Below, piece after piece: positions 22,885-34,284 of a stretch of DNA of 64,000 nt. Position numbers and translations under genes: made by a program. Under the pieces are notes generated by a model, which was not told the origin of the DNA, did not search any database, and was given only the letters and a program-made list of their open reading frames with translations. Position 1 is the stretch's first letter. Each line of letters begins with the position of its first letter. This DNA is from Apoda limacodes (taxonomy: Eukaryota > Arthropoda > Insecta > Lepidoptera > Limacodidae), in assembly GCA_946406115.1 (NCBI GenBank), contig OX291547.1:6701001-6765000 (forward strand). The letters run 5' to 3'.

Positions 22885-23625
22885 TTGTACTGATATATGA
22901 TGAACAGACGTCGAGAACATTTAACTCTTAAAAGTTTACTTACTTGTTTTGAATTTGTTTGATCGTTTTGTTGTGTGTTTAAGTAAACAATGTGTATCCT
23001 AGAACGAAATCTATGTTTACTTAGATTTTTGCGTTTAAGGTTACGGAGAGTTATCTTCAAATTTTTGCTTGATATTTCTGTTCTTAGTTGAAACTAGATT
23101 TAAACTGGCTCTAGTAGGTAACGAAAATCAGCCAAGTGCGTTTTATACTCGCATTAGTTTAGGGTTCCGTACTATGAAAATTATCGCGGATATCTGAATA
23201 ACAATTTTTTTTAAACAATTATATTTTATTATAAGTCGTATTTAGAGCTTTGTACGTCCTATGCATAAAAGTCTTTGTTAGATTTTCAGAATACGTATTA
23301 CAGAAGAAAGAAAGAGGAAGTAAAGCACAGAATTTCTAAAAATCTAAAAATAAAAATTAACTTATTTTGATCAAAACAATTTTTACTGGAAGTTTATAAA
23401 GCTCCACATACAAGCACTCATACAATTGCCGCCTGTTCTCTTCGTCATCCTGTTACCTCCTTGATTTCTTAACAAAATTATTACGATGATAAAAAGTCTA
23501 AGCGCTCAGCACCGACACTAATGACACAGGTTAAAATCCTACTACACAGTAGTAGACATGTTAATTTCAATAATATGTTCACTTACCTTAGTTGTTAATA
23601 ATTTTTTTTTATCTTATATTTCTTA
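22885..23625. other. AT-rich DNA with a short repeat fragment
   Basis: At 23123-23190 an AATCAGCCAAGTGCG...TTTAGGGTTCCGTAC piece of the GGGTTCCGT family occurs. Otherwise nothing recognised. Confidence 0.4.
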
Positions 23626-23998
23626 AGAGGATACGATTCGCGGCGCCTCGCAGCGGGCTTGATACAAACGAATTTCTCATTTGTTTTTGACATTTACTGA
23701 TAAATCACTGTGAAACTTATTAGTCATAATCCCAAGCCTATGTTTGTGGTTTTCCAAAATCTTGTAAATATTTTTACTAACTAGAAATCTTTTTTTAAAC
23801 CAGTTATATGAAAAACTAGAATCCTGTATAACTTTTGAACTATAAAATTTAACAGAAAACTGACTCACTGCAGACCCATTTATTTATTACTAGAACATAT
23901 CTTCAAAATTTCTTGGCGTTTTATCTGGAAGTGTCAAAAATAAGTGAAAAATTCGTTTGTATGAAACATGCTGAGAGGCGCTACGAATCGTATTCTCT
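23626..23998. mobile_element. 373-bp MITE with ~68-bp terminal inverted repeats
   Basis: The left end AGAGGATACGATTCGCGGCG pairs with the right end ...GGCGCTACGAATCGTATTCTCT. The pairing continues inward through ATACAAACGAATTT and a TTTGTTTTTGACA / TGTCAAAAATAAG block, about 68 bases with a few mismatches. Both ends are flanked by TA (23624-23625 and 23999-24000), consistent with a TA target duplication of the Tc1/mariner type. The interior is AT-rich and non-coding. The minus-strand open frame inside it is a chance frame. Confidence 0.8.
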
Positions 23999-24000
23999 TA

Positions 24001-25741
24001 GTTTATAAACCTCTGTTTTGTCTATTTTTAATTAGATTTTTGGAATACATTGTTAAAGTGTAATGTACCCTAGGGTAGTAATAAAATAAAAGACGTAAAA
24101 TAGTACATTACTGCTGCGACCCGCAAATGCTCAGTTGTGGCCAAGCTGCTTTTCTCAAACATGCATGTAAATTAAACCAATAACAAAATAACGTACATGT
24201 TTATTTAAAAAACTAATTATATTGACAACTGTATTGACAATAACAAAAATAGTTTAGGTAATTTTGGCGCCAATTCGCCCAGTTCAAATGTCAATTTCTT
24301 TTCTTACTTTTTTAAATTAATTAAATGGCGCATTCTTTTTGTTGTGCCAGTCCGCAATGTAAATAAAATTTGATGAGTTATCTCTTTAATTTATCAATGC
24401 GAATTCGAAATTCGAAAATTTAAAAAAGTTTGTTTTATTTTCAAACATTCACATGTCATGACATAAGCATTGCAGGCCGCTCTCTGATACTTGCAAGTAC
24501 GATTTATCCCAAACAAGCATGTGCAAGGCATGTTCGCTAATCGTAGCATGTTTAAGGAAAACATAATCTTTCAAAATATACACCATTGAGAAAAATTGAA
24601 TTTCAGACATATCCTACAGACCCTACTTAATAAGGTGTACAAAAATATAATTTACTTCCTTATGTGTGTGTATATGTATAATATATCTATACTAGTCAAT
24701 TTCAGCCTACTTATTAATAAAGTCACAAGTTTGCTCTAGAAAATCTAGAATAAAAAAAATGTATATTGTCACAAGATTTTTTGACTGATGAAATCTGATA
24801 TAAATATATATAAGTTCTCATAATAAATAGTATTTTGAATGTGCATAATTCTACCTTTTTTAGTGCATATTTTTAATTTGATAGTCCAAATATTGCGACG
24901 TCTAATAATAAGGCCGTAACATAAGGAAATACGAACGGACTGACGGACGGACTAAAGAAAACTATAAGAATACCGTTTTTCCCATTTGTGTGGGGAACAC
25001 TAAACCGAAAAAGGTTTATGAAATATATACCAATGGAAAACATTGAAAAATTTGGAAAATCCAAAAGTGCACGCCTCATAGCGGTCATTCACATTTTTAA
25101 AAAAAATTCTAAAACAAAAACTCAAGTTTTTTAAAATAAAATAACAAATAAGGTGAGGAAAAAATATACTATAAAATAAAAATAAAAAATATATATATAG
25201 ATATACAGTATACAGTGGTATATTAGTTTTTTATAAATTATAATTAAACGACAGTACTTAGAACGCTAATATTAACTAGGAATCAGCACAGTGTAATACT
25301 TTATATATTAAAAACAAAAGTATTCCGGTAAGATGAATTATTCGACCAATTTCTCTGCCACATACATGGTCACATAAACACAGACTCACGGACGTCCAAG
25401 AATGATTAGTTTTAATGTTATTATTTATTATATTAAACAAAATAATTGTTTATAAAATGTACCATATGTGCTAGACAGATTATTTAACTTCATATTAGTG
25501 CACTCATATTATCCTGTAAGTGTTATATTAAAAAAAAAACGTCATTTAAGTTTCGAAAGACTGGGTTTTTTGACATGTCGAGAGAGGCGTGCAATATCAA
25601 TAATATATATATAAAATAAATACTGTTGCAGGTTCAAGTCCTGGCTCGAGGTTAATCTTTTGACTGCATATTTGCTATGAAAGTATTTATTTATATTGAT
25701 GATATAGCCATAGATATGGCATGTATAATATATTTTCTTCT
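24001..25741. other. AT-rich noncoding DNA
   Basis: A GACTGACGGACGGAC remnant of the GGGTTCCGT family lies near 24937. At about 25631-25650 CAGGTTCAAGTCCTGGCTCG resembles a tRNA T-arm or SINE B box, but no matching A box was found. Confidence 0.4.
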
Positions 25742-25880
25742 AAGACTCTAACTTTCAAGGAGTCATAAACGAAGAAAGATTATTTTTATGTACGTATATT
25801 TATACTGTATTTCTTACTTCTATGAAAATTTTGTGTTTATAAGATTGATGTACTAGGACTTTATAAGTCACTAGGAGTTG
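25742..25880 (+). repeat. Unclassified dispersed repeat, copy 1
   Basis: Positions 25841-25880 are identical over 40 bases to 48577-48616 (starting AAGATTGATGTACTAGGACT). The preceding ~100 bases are alignable with gaps to 48488-48576 (shared AGGAGTCATAAAC/AGGGAGTCTTAAAC and TTATGTACGTA/TTATGTATGTA). The element type is unknown. Confidence 0.6.
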
Positions 25881-25954
25881 TAAATCGAATATCAATGCAA
25901 CATTTAAAACAGGTCATTGATTAATTGGTAAGTTACTGTAAAGTATTGTGTTTG

Positions 25955-28095
25955 TAAATGGTATGGAATGCTATATTCCTAACCCGCGAGTAGCTGCCGG
26001 CGTCAAAAAACGACCGTGGTTTAATAGGTCTTGCAGAAAAGCTAAAATTCTTAAGCAAAATGCATATGAGGCTTGGACCACGGCTCGTTTTAATAAGGAT
26101 CCGAATATTTCTGAGTTAAAACGCAAATTAAATGCTGCCTCGAGGTTCAGTAAGAAAGCAACTGCCAGAGCAAAATTCCAATTCATCGGCAAAATAGGTG
26201 GGCGACTTGCGAGCTATCCTTCTGGGAGTCGTGCTTTCTGGTCGCTTGCCAAAGCTGCCGAAGGGAACTTCTGCCAGTCGTCGTTACCACCACTGAGAAA
26301 GACCGATGGTGACTTGGCCCATAGTGCTAAAGAGAAAGCCGATCTACTGGGCAGTCTCTTTGCCTCGAACTCGAATATGAACGATGAAGGCGCTGTACCA
26401 CCTACTATACCGTGGTGCGGTAAGACCATGCCGGAAATCTCCATAACGCAGCGGGAGGTCAGGCGGGCGTTGCTCTCTCTAGACGTTCATAAGTCGAGTG
26501 GGCCAGACGGTATACCAGCAGTGGTGCTTAAGCAGTGTGCTCCTGAGTTATGTCCTGTACTCACGCGCCTCTTCGCGCTTTCCTACCACACTAGGCAATT
26601 TCCGTCTTCATGGAAGACTGCGAATGTGCACCCGGTGCCCAAAAAGGGCGATAGATCAGATCCATCGAATTACAGGCCTATCGCTATTACCTCTCTCCTC
26701 TCTAAGGTGATGGAGCGTGTGATCAACACACAGCTTTTGAGATACCTAGAAAAACATGACCTGCTCAGCGACCGCCAATATGGCTTTCGCCACGGTCGCT
26801 CGACTGGTGACCTTCTAGTGTATCTCACACACCGATGGGCACTAGCCATTGAGAGTCAGGGGGAGGCATTGGCATGTAGCCTGGACATAGCGAAGGCGTT
26901 CGATCGGGTCTGGCACCGCGGTCTTCTATCGAAGTTGCCATCTTACGGAGTGCCCGAGGGTTTGTGCAAATGGGTGGCTAGCTTTTTGTCCGGCAGACGC
27001 ATACGAGCCGTAGTTGACGGTAGTTGCTCTGATAGCATGGACATTAATGCTGGTGTCCCGCAAGGCTCTGTGCTGTCTCCTACGCTGTTTCTACTGCATG
27101 TCAATGACATGTTGGACATGAACAACATACATTGCTATGCAGATGACAGTACTGGAGACGATTTTTACACGGGTCGTGCAAACATCCCTCGTTCCGTTGT
27201 GGAGGAAAACCGCGGAGAACTTGTGTCTCAAATCGAGACCACACTGTCCCAGGTCTCTGACTGGGGACGGGTAAACTTGGTCCGATTCAACCCTACAAAG
27301 ACACAAGTGTGCGCGTTCACCGCTAAGAAAACTCCATTCACTGTAGTCCCACAATTCCAGAACACTCCCCTCTCCATCTCCAAGAGCATTGGGATCCTTG
27401 GTGTCGACATCTCCAGCGATGTTCAGTTCCGAGATCATTTATCAGATAAGGTGAAGCTGGCGTCCAAAAAACTTGGTGTACTCAACAGAGCGAAGCAGTA
27501 CTTCACGTCGGGGCAAAGGTTGTTACTTTACAAGTCGCAAGTTCGGCCCCATATGGAGTACTGCTGCCATCTCTGGGCAGGTGCACCCGGATACCAGCTT
27601 GGCCCTTTTGACTCGGTTCAACGACGGGCTGTGAGAATTGTCGACGATTCCAAACTCACTTGCGGTATCGAGCCCTTAAGTCTAAGGAGAGACTTTGCCT
27701 CACTGTGTGTGTTCTACCGCTTGTACAATGGGTTGTGTTCTGAGGAATTGTTCGAAATGATGCCCACGGCTACTTTCTACCATCGCACCGCTCGCCATCG
27801 GCAGGGAATCCATTCTCACACTTTAGAACCTAAATGGTCGCGTACAGTGCGGTTTCAGAGAAACTTCCTCCCGCGAACGCTTAAGTTGTGGAATGAGCTC
27901 CCTGCCAAGGTATTCTGCAAGGACTACAGTATGGAGTTCTTCAAGAAAGAAGTTTTTAGATTTCTGAAGGGTCGGCAACGCGCAAGTGATACCCCTGGTG
28001 TTGCAAGCGTCCATAGGCTACGGTGACCGCTTACCATCAGGCGGGACGTAAGCTTGTTTGCCACCTTAGTGGTATAAAAAAAAAAAAAAAAAAAA
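25955..28095 (+). mobile_element. 5'-truncated non-LTR retrotransposon (best copy)
   Basis: About 2.1 kb comprising an open polymerase frame, a short 3' UTR with a CCGCTTACCATCAGGCGG hairpin-like block, CACCTTAGTGGTATA and a poly(A) tail of about 20 (28076-28095). The endonuclease that should precede the polymerase is missing, so the copy is 5'-truncated, as is usual after target-primed reverse transcription. No clear target duplication is visible. Related copies lie at 57385-59388 (minus), 10592-11163, 36984-37363 (minus) and 42920-43018. This copy has the fewest lesions and is probably the youngest. Confidence 0.9.
25963..28026 (+). CDS. Reverse transcriptase ORF of non-LTR retrotransposon
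   Basis: An intact frame of 687 codons from the first ATG; an upstream GTG at 25948 is in frame but unlikely to start translation. The true protein would be longer and begin with an endonuclease that this copy lacks. Numbering from 25948: linker 1-180; reverse transcriptase about 180-480 with GPDGIPA (~185), NYRPIAITS (~241), GFRHGRSTGD (~283), the catalytic aspartate in SLDIAKAFDRVW (~313), GVPQGSVLSP (~368) and the active-site YADD at 397-400. The C-terminal region (~530-692) has RPHMEYCCHLW, QRRAVRIV, LSLRRDFASL, HRTARHRQ and FLPRTLKLWNELP. The layout is that of the CR1/Jockey supergroup of LINEs; I do not assign a clade. All catalytic residues look intact, so polymerase activity is conceivable, but autonomous insertion is not. 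Confidence 0.9.
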   Translation: MECYIPNPRVAAGVKKRPWFNRSCRKAKILKQNAYEAWTTARFNKDPNISELKRKLNAASRFSKKATARAKFQFIGKIGGRLASYPSGSRAFWSLAKAAEGNFCQSSLPPLRKTDGDLAHSAKEKADLLGSLFASNSNMNDEGAVPPTIPWCGKTMPEISITQREVRRALLSLDVHKSSGPDGIPAVVLKQCAPELCPVLTRLFALSYHTRQFPSSWKTANVHPVPKKGDRSDPSNYRPIAITSLLSKVMERVINTQLLRYLEKHDLLSDRQYGFRHGRSTGDLLVYLTHRWALAIESQGEALACSLDIAKAFDRVWHRGLLSKLPSYGVPEGLCKWVASFLSGRRIRAVVDGSCSDSMDINAGVPQGSVLSPTLFLLHVNDMLDMNNIHCYADDSTGDDFYTGRANIPRSVVEENRGELVSQIETTLSQVSDWGRVNLVRFNPTKTQVCAFTAKKTPFTVVPQFQNTPLSISKSIGILGVDISSDVQFRDHLSDKVKLASKKLGVLNRAKQYFTSGQRLLLYKSQVRPHMEYCCHLWAGAPGYQLGPFDSVQRRAVRIVDDSKLTCGIEPLSLRRDFASLCVFYRLYNGLCSEELFEMMPTATFYHRTARHRQGIHSHTLEPKWSRTVRFQRNFLPRTLKLWNELPAKVFCKDYSMEFFKKEVFRFLKGRQRASDTPGVASVHRLR

Positions 28096-28784
28096 TCAAT
28101 GAATACTTGTTAATCAAATTCCCCATTTTTTTCCACGATTATAATTCACCCAGCGACATTAATCAATAGCGTACAGACCGACGAAAGCACAACTGAATTA
28201 AATTATCGTAAGTTACGAGTTCTTGAACTCGGGTGTCGAGTTGCGTAAGTGCTAGCGGTGCAGGTAAGTACCTACATTTGAATGCAAAACACGTGGCCGG
28301 GCCAGTGTTGACATGTTATTTTTTTCCGCATATTATAGAGGAAAAACATATCTTGAGGGTCAAAGTTTGGGGACAATTAAATCAAATAATTAATAATAAA
28401 AACAAGGAAAATTAGACAACGAATCCCAGTGAAATGAAACATGTCGAAAATTATAGGTATTGTTTGCTACTTAATATATTCATATAGGTATATGCCTGTA
28501 TAATTTGTTTTCATTTTTTTTTATTTTAATCCAAAATTAAAAAGATAGTGATGTCAAATGAGTAGTTCACCAGAATAAGGTAAAAATAGCAAGTAGCAAA
28601 TAAAAATATAAAGTTCGGCAACTCAAAATCTACAAATTGGCATACGTTTCATTTCATTGGAATTTACACGTTTTTAACTTATTCTATTTGACAACTAATT
28701 TTGACATCACTTGTGTGATGGATGTGATTAGATGCTGAATTTCGTCGCAATGTTACAAATAATGTAAAAATCCATATCCAAAGT
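28096..28784. other. Noncoding DNA
   Basis: AT-rich. Nothing recognised. Confidence 0.4.
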
Positions 28785-29060
28785 AAAATTATAAATGCGA
28801 AAGTAGAGTTTACTGTCGTAAACTTTTCGTTTCCTGGACTCGTAGAGTCTGTCTGACTGTCTGTTGCCTCTTCACGTTTAAGCCACTGTACCGAATTATA
28901 TGAAATTTTGCCTGCAGATAGTTTGAGTACCGTGGAACGACATAGGCTATTTAAAAACGTCAAGTGTGAGTCAGTTTTTTCTATAATTGAGGAGCTGCCG
29001 TTAGCTGAAATTCTACACCGATAACTGAATTTAGAGCGGGTGAAACCGCGGGCAAAAGTC
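28785..29060 (+). repeat. Helitron-like repeat with CCGCGGGCAAAAG end
   Basis: Starts near AAAATTATAAATGCGAAAGT, has TGTCTGACTGTCTGTTGCC and TGAAATTTTGCCTGCAGATAG, and ends GAGCGGGTGAAACCGCGGGC AAAAG. The last part has the GCGG...CCGC hairpin of the CTAG-ending families, but the expected CTAG reads TCTC. Confidence 0.55.
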
Positions 29061-30124
29061 TCTCTCTAACTGTTCCTGAGATTTTCAAAAAATATATTTT
29101 TCTCTTGGAATACCACATTACAATTCTCATTCTACGTAACTGTAATTTAGTTCGTGTTTTTTTATTAATCCAAAGTTAAGATTAATCCAAATTATGACAG
29201 ACTAAACGAATTTCAAGAATAAAAAAACTACAATTATAACGGACACAAGTATCATTTCAATTAGAGTAGCTAAATTAAACAAACTTCGATACATTATATT
29301 CAACTACTTTATATATGTACCTAAATTATTGTATCTTTTATTAAACTTTGGGTAAAATACTGCTCTTATAAATTTTTATAGCAGTAATATTACTTCAAAA
29401 CCAACACAATAAAATGACCTCAGGACTTGCGAGATGTCACTATCAAAGAAAGAATCAGGGTACGATCCGCCGAGAAGGTACATTTTTTTCCAACAACTAC
29501 CTGGCTCTTTTGTGTACCAGGGAAAGTTATGAGAAAGACTTAGGGACAAAAAACTTTGATTTCTCCTCGTCTTGAGCTCTTTTTTTTGTAAATCGACCCT
29601 TAAGAATTCCGATTTAGATTAGAAGACAGTTTTGTGTGCACACGTTCGTTTTTGAATAGAATAAAAAAAAAATTGCATTTTTTTTTTAAATTGCAGGTTA
29701 CGCGTTCTTTAGGAGGGTACGGTACGTTATTGTATACTCATTGTGTATACCTAGTACGACTAAGGTTATTATTGACGTATGGGTGAAAAGAAATTTAGAA
29801 AAGCGTACGTTTTATTTATGTATTGATGTTTGCAGAGGTTTGCAGTTGGGATTGCGTAGTCTTATTATTATTATATTTAGGTACTTCAACAATTTATTAT
29901 AAACAATAATTTTGAATAATACCTACGGCGTAGGTACGTGGTTACAACTATGTATGTAGGTATCTAAGTAGGTACTTAAAACAAAAAAATAAATTATCAT
30001 TTATTAATCAAAATCAAAACTAAGCACCACTACCGTATATGCGTCGCTGATACCTTACTCGAGGTAGTCCAGGATTATGTCTGTCTACCTTGGTCAGCTA
30101 AACTGACTTGGGTAGAACAACTTC
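29061..30124. other. AT-rich noncoding DNA
   Basis: No gene or repeat family recognised. Confidence 0.4.
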
Positions 30125-30258
30125 GGAAGAAAAGCCGATAAAAAGATGCAGCTATGGTGGGCAGCATTAGGCAAGCTTCGTCAAGTTTTCTCGTTGTCTA
30201 TGCCGCAGAATCTGAAGACCAAGGTCTTTGGCCAGTGCGCCCTACCTGTCGTGACTGA
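30125..30258 (+). pseudogene. RTE-type LINE fragment (reverse transcriptase C-side)
   Basis: Encodes KKMQLWWAALGKLRQVFS followed by MPQNLKTKVFGQCALPVVTD. In intact RTE elements this stretch is RR.QL.WAAFGKLR..F....P..LKTKVF.QCVLPVMTYG. It ends at a stop where the TYG motif should continue. The fragment is short, isolated and not functional. A TTTCATTCAAATCCGTTCAACCG tail-like segment follows to about 30395. Confidence 0.75.
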
Positions 30259-30395
30259 TTGTAAAATAAATGGTCTATGTCTTATTCCATGGTCTATCTG
30301 TGTGCCAAATTTCATTCAAATCCGTTCAACCGTTTTCGCGTGATTATACACTAACGTAGAAATGTCTATATAGGTAGGTACATACAAGGTGCATT

Positions 30396-31234
30396 TGCAT
30401 TTCTAGGAAGTTTAGCTAGTAAACGTGGTAAAAGTTTGTCTTAAATATTTAAATTTGTTCCTAAATAAGCATTTACATACACACAAACAACCAAGCATGC
30501 AATAGACATACGGTGTACAAAGAAAATAAAATTACTTAATACTTAATTATAAAGTTTCTATATTGGTGAACAAGGTCTAAGATACTATAGTTATGATAAT
30601 GTATAACAAAACAATATGTTATATTATATACATTTTATATCGTTAGTGCACCGCGTAATAATACTAAACGCATTTTGATGCGGTGTCCACGATTTAATAG
30701 CTTTAGGTCTTAAATGTGTACAATCGGTTACTCGTTATAATATATCTTTGAATATTTAACTGTAAAAAATTTTCCACACCCACTGGTAAAATTGGATAAA
30801 TTAGATAATAGTGATTAACTCGATAATAAATAATTCTGCCAATAGGAATGTATTCTAGTAAATTTAATTATAAATCTTTTGGAAAAATGCCCCGAGTTAA
30901 CATGGTATACTTTTAAGTGTGGCCATTTGTATCTGTAAAGTTTTATTACAATAACTAAAAATGTAAACAAAAATGTTTCCAAATCCCTAAATCGTGTCTG
31001 TTTTTATCCTTCCTATTGTGGATCAAAATCAAATTGCAGGGAGAAGTTAACTACAAAAATATAGTAAATAACTTTAGTAACTATCCTGTAAAATGACTAA
31101 TATTATTCAAGTAGGTATAAAAAACCTCAAGCAACAAGCAACAGTGATAAATTAAAATTTTAAAGAGCGGATCATGTCGCCATTGTTATCTGAAATACCT
31201 AATCCACCAGAACAAAGCCAAATCATTTCACTTG
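30396..31234. other. AT-rich noncoding DNA
   Basis: Nothing recognised. Confidence 0.4.
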
Positions 31235-31342
31235 GATCATTTTAAGCATAACAGTTTAAATGGAGAAAACCTGTCGCCCATTAGTCGTTGACGTGGAAAG
31301 TCGACGCCTGCGCTAGTATCAAAGAAACTCTCTCTTTCACTG
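31235..31342 (-). CDS. Weak candidate 3' terminal exon
   Basis: On the minus strand CGTTTTCTTCAATTAAACAG is a plausible acceptor. It is followed by an open frame reading ERESFFDTSAGVDFPRQRLM and then GDRFSPFKLLCLK, ending at TGA (31237-31235). The peptide looks protein-like and the local base composition is less AT-rich than its surroundings. No polyadenylation signal follows closely and no partner exon or family is recognised, so this may be chance. Confidence 0.2.
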
Positions 31343-31874
31343 TTTAATTGAAGAAAACGATTCACGCAAGACAAAACTGTGTATGGAAAGAAAGTAATAT
31401 TACGCCTAAGCATTATACCTAGTAAAAAGTATATCACATCATTGTTTTGTGTACCTTTCTTTGTCTAATACGTGTAGTTCTAATACTTTTGTCTCTGTCT
31501 GAAGATAGCAACCGTGCACACGCAGCATTACGTCAGCAGATGCAGTAATAAGACGGACGACAGATAAATTACGTGTTATCTGATTTTTCATATCATTAAT
31601 TAAATTGTACGTATCTATTATACGAGAAAAACTATAAAACTAAAAAAATATCAGTGGATTGTTAGATAACACAAGCTGACAAACTTAATAGTGTGCTTTC
31701 CAAATGCCTACCTATATGTATTTCTTTATGTACGTACACCTATTCTTATATATTTGTGCATAGAAATTACTGTACCAAAAAAGGTAAGTTTCAATCAACG
31801 CAGACGTTTAAGGTAAATAGGGTAATATTTTTAAACTAAATTTAGTAATTATAGCATAATATAAATATAATATA
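31343..31874. other. AT-rich noncoding DNA
   Basis: Nothing recognised. Confidence 0.4.
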
Positions 31875-32198
31875 ACTAGACTTTGCCAGCGGCTCCCGCG
31901 CCCTAAATTCAGCTATCGGCGTAGAACCAATTAATTAACTCCAATAATTAATTAATTAGTCATACCAATGAATTGCTATAGCGTTTTATAGGTGCAGCAA
32001 TAGTTTGTTTAACTCTGTTATAGTTATTCCCGCAGGAACTTTTGAATTTTTCGGGATAAGAAGCCTATATGCTATTCCAGGACCTAACCTATATATATAT
32101 GCCTAGTTTTACCCCAATCCGTCCAGTGGTTGAAGCGTGATTGAGTAACAAACTCCCATCCAGATATACGAACTTTCACATGTATAATATTAGTAGGA
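31875..32198 (-). mobile_element. Non-autonomous Helitron-like element, family D
   Basis: Minus-strand 5' end TCCTACTAATATTATACATG and 3' end GCGCGGGAGCCGCTGGCAAAGT plus CTAG (31878-31875). Flanked by A on the left of the CTAG complement, as expected for A/T target insertion. The interior matches 21727-22006, with an extra ATTAATTAACTCC-like AT insertion near 31925-31975. Confidence 0.65.
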
Positions 32199-33383
32199 TA
32201 ATTTACTAAGTAGGATGATTTTTTTAAAAACGTTCAGTTTAATACAAATAAATATGATCTTCATAATTTTCAAATGCAAATAAGTCGTAGTTATATGTAT
32301 TTATATTTTTAACAGAGTTAAACCAAAAAATAGAAAATTCTACTATAATAATCTATACTATAATCATAGATACAGTTGAATTTAAGTAGTTTGTTGCCCT
32401 TTTTAACCTCATTTATCTCGAAAATAGTAATCGTAGATTAACACATAGGTCAAATTTGTACAAACATATTTATTACACAAGTGAACGAAATAAAAACTTT
32501 TTTTTGTGTTTTTTATTTAATGACTATTGTCTGATTTTTTACATTGAAGAATAACCAAAAACTCAATTTATAAAAAAAGGTTACTTTTGTACTTTATACG
32601 ATGATGAATAAAATACACGTTTTTTGCCAAATGCTTAGAGGTTAACATTCTTAAAAAGCAAACTTTATGAGATAAAAATATCATTACTTTTATAAATTAG
32701 GTATAAGAAATCAAATCGGGTACTCAGAACTCAGGCACCAAATTCGTGTTAACTTGTGTTATCCAAAATAAGAATTGCAGGCTTTTTGATCAAAACGCAC
32801 CTTTCAAAACCATATTTTGGCCAATAAAAATAGGCTATAGATAAATAACGCAATATAATTTCAAAAAGATACTATATAATTTAATAAGTTTTTTTTTATA
32901 AAATCTATTTTCATTTAAATTTTTCTTTGGAATATTAAAATGACCTACTTTTTTTTAAGATACAAAAATTAAGTTTTTTAAATCTCTTACCTGGCTTTAT
33001 CTGTAACTATTGTGTATTCTTCATTAGATAGTGAGAGTGAAAGATGACGTCAAGAATGCACTGTTGGAACGAAACAACAGAGCTATTTCGGGATCTATTT
33101 AAAAGAGAGGGACAAAAGATTTAATGCGCTTTCAATCAACATGTGTGGGAATACTGCAGGTAGCGATGCAATATGATAATTCAAGACTGGGAAGCGTCGT
33201 GGTTCATGGAAAATATATTATTGTTTTTATAAATGTTTCAAAAAAGAGAAACAGTCAATTTGTCGGAGTGTGATTTGATTATCTATTAAAAATGGGGGGT
33301 AGGTTGCGTCGGACGGAACTATGGCCATTTGACTTTGGACATTCGCAAATTTAATGCTGTTATTAAGAAAATGTTTTAAAAGA
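32199..33383. other. AT-rich noncoding DNA
   Basis: Nothing recognised. Confidence 0.4.
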
Positions 33384-33453
33384 AACCGGTCAAGTGCGAG
33401 TTGGACTCGTACGACCACAGAATGCACGAACCCAACTTGCACTTGACCGGTTT
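33384..33453. repeat. Hairpin made of two facing repeat ends
   Basis: AAACCGGTCAAGTGCGAGTTG and, after about 26 bases, CAACTTGCACTTGACCGGTTT are reverse complements with one mismatch. The arm sequence is the GGCCAAGTGCGAGTCGG-type terminus of the GGGTTCCGT family. This is therefore a minimal element, or a deletion product, with two ends and almost no interior. Confidence 0.7.
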
Positions 33454-34284
33454 TTCTTATTTGTAGTTTTACTACAGATATCAGAATACAATCGTTTTAT
33501 GTTTATAGCCGGTATGTATTACCATTTTTACGATAAGTATAGCAAAAACAACAATGTTTCTTGTATGCAGAGCCCCCTCAAATTCATTACAACAACTCAT
33601 ATTCTGTATAAAAATCCTTCGTTAAAGGTCGGGCAGTCGGACAGGCAGGCAGACATATAGCATAGGCTTATTAATACGGAGCCAACGGGCTGGCACCATA
33701 ACCCCTAGGTTTTGTTTTGTGATTTTCCTTACGGACCAGGGGGTCCGATTTCAGAATTTGCCATTCGAAACGCGGCTTCTTCTTTCTGCAGATGTGTGCG
33801 CGGGTGTTTGGCCGCAAATGTCGCGTGCATATTTCGCAATCTTTTTCCTCTGAAATCTGTTGTGGAATTATTTTGTTCCTGTAAATAATGACATTTATAA
33901 ATAATTTAGTATTTTGTTACCACTGCAAGGCATTTGGAACTTGTTGTGAGTTAACCCGAACCATATTTCCATTTGAAGGACCTATTTTGAACCTTTCTTG
34001 GAAGATCACGACCTACTCCTGCTCTCCAGGGCAAGGCGGAAGCTGCTTAATTTAAGGTCCTTAATTTTCTAAGTTATAGAAATTTCATCAAATACATGTC
34101 CGTCATGTAATTTCCGGCAGTTTAGGTGGAATGAAAAAATAATCTTTTATACTAATCTTTCGTAAACAACGATATTTGTTAGCAATGTAGTCAAATATTT
34201 ATTAAACAGGTGTGTCTTTTAATAAGACTGTCATAATTATATTAGTTATGCCCTAAAATGCTCTAACAAAAACAAAAAGTATTT
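33454..34284. other. Noncoding DNA
   Basis: Includes a moderately GC-rich patch at 33660-33860. No gene or family recognised. Confidence 0.35.

Noticed and set aside
25625..25660. tRNA-like T-arm (CAGGTTCAAGTCCTGG)
   Set aside because: No A box, anticodon arm or acceptor stem could be aligned upstream; at best a SINE scrap.
31237..31437. Full 66-codon minus-strand ORF as a stand-alone gene
   Set aside because: The part upstream of the proposed acceptor looks like intron. Only the last ~35 codons are coding-like, so it was listed as a weak exon instead.
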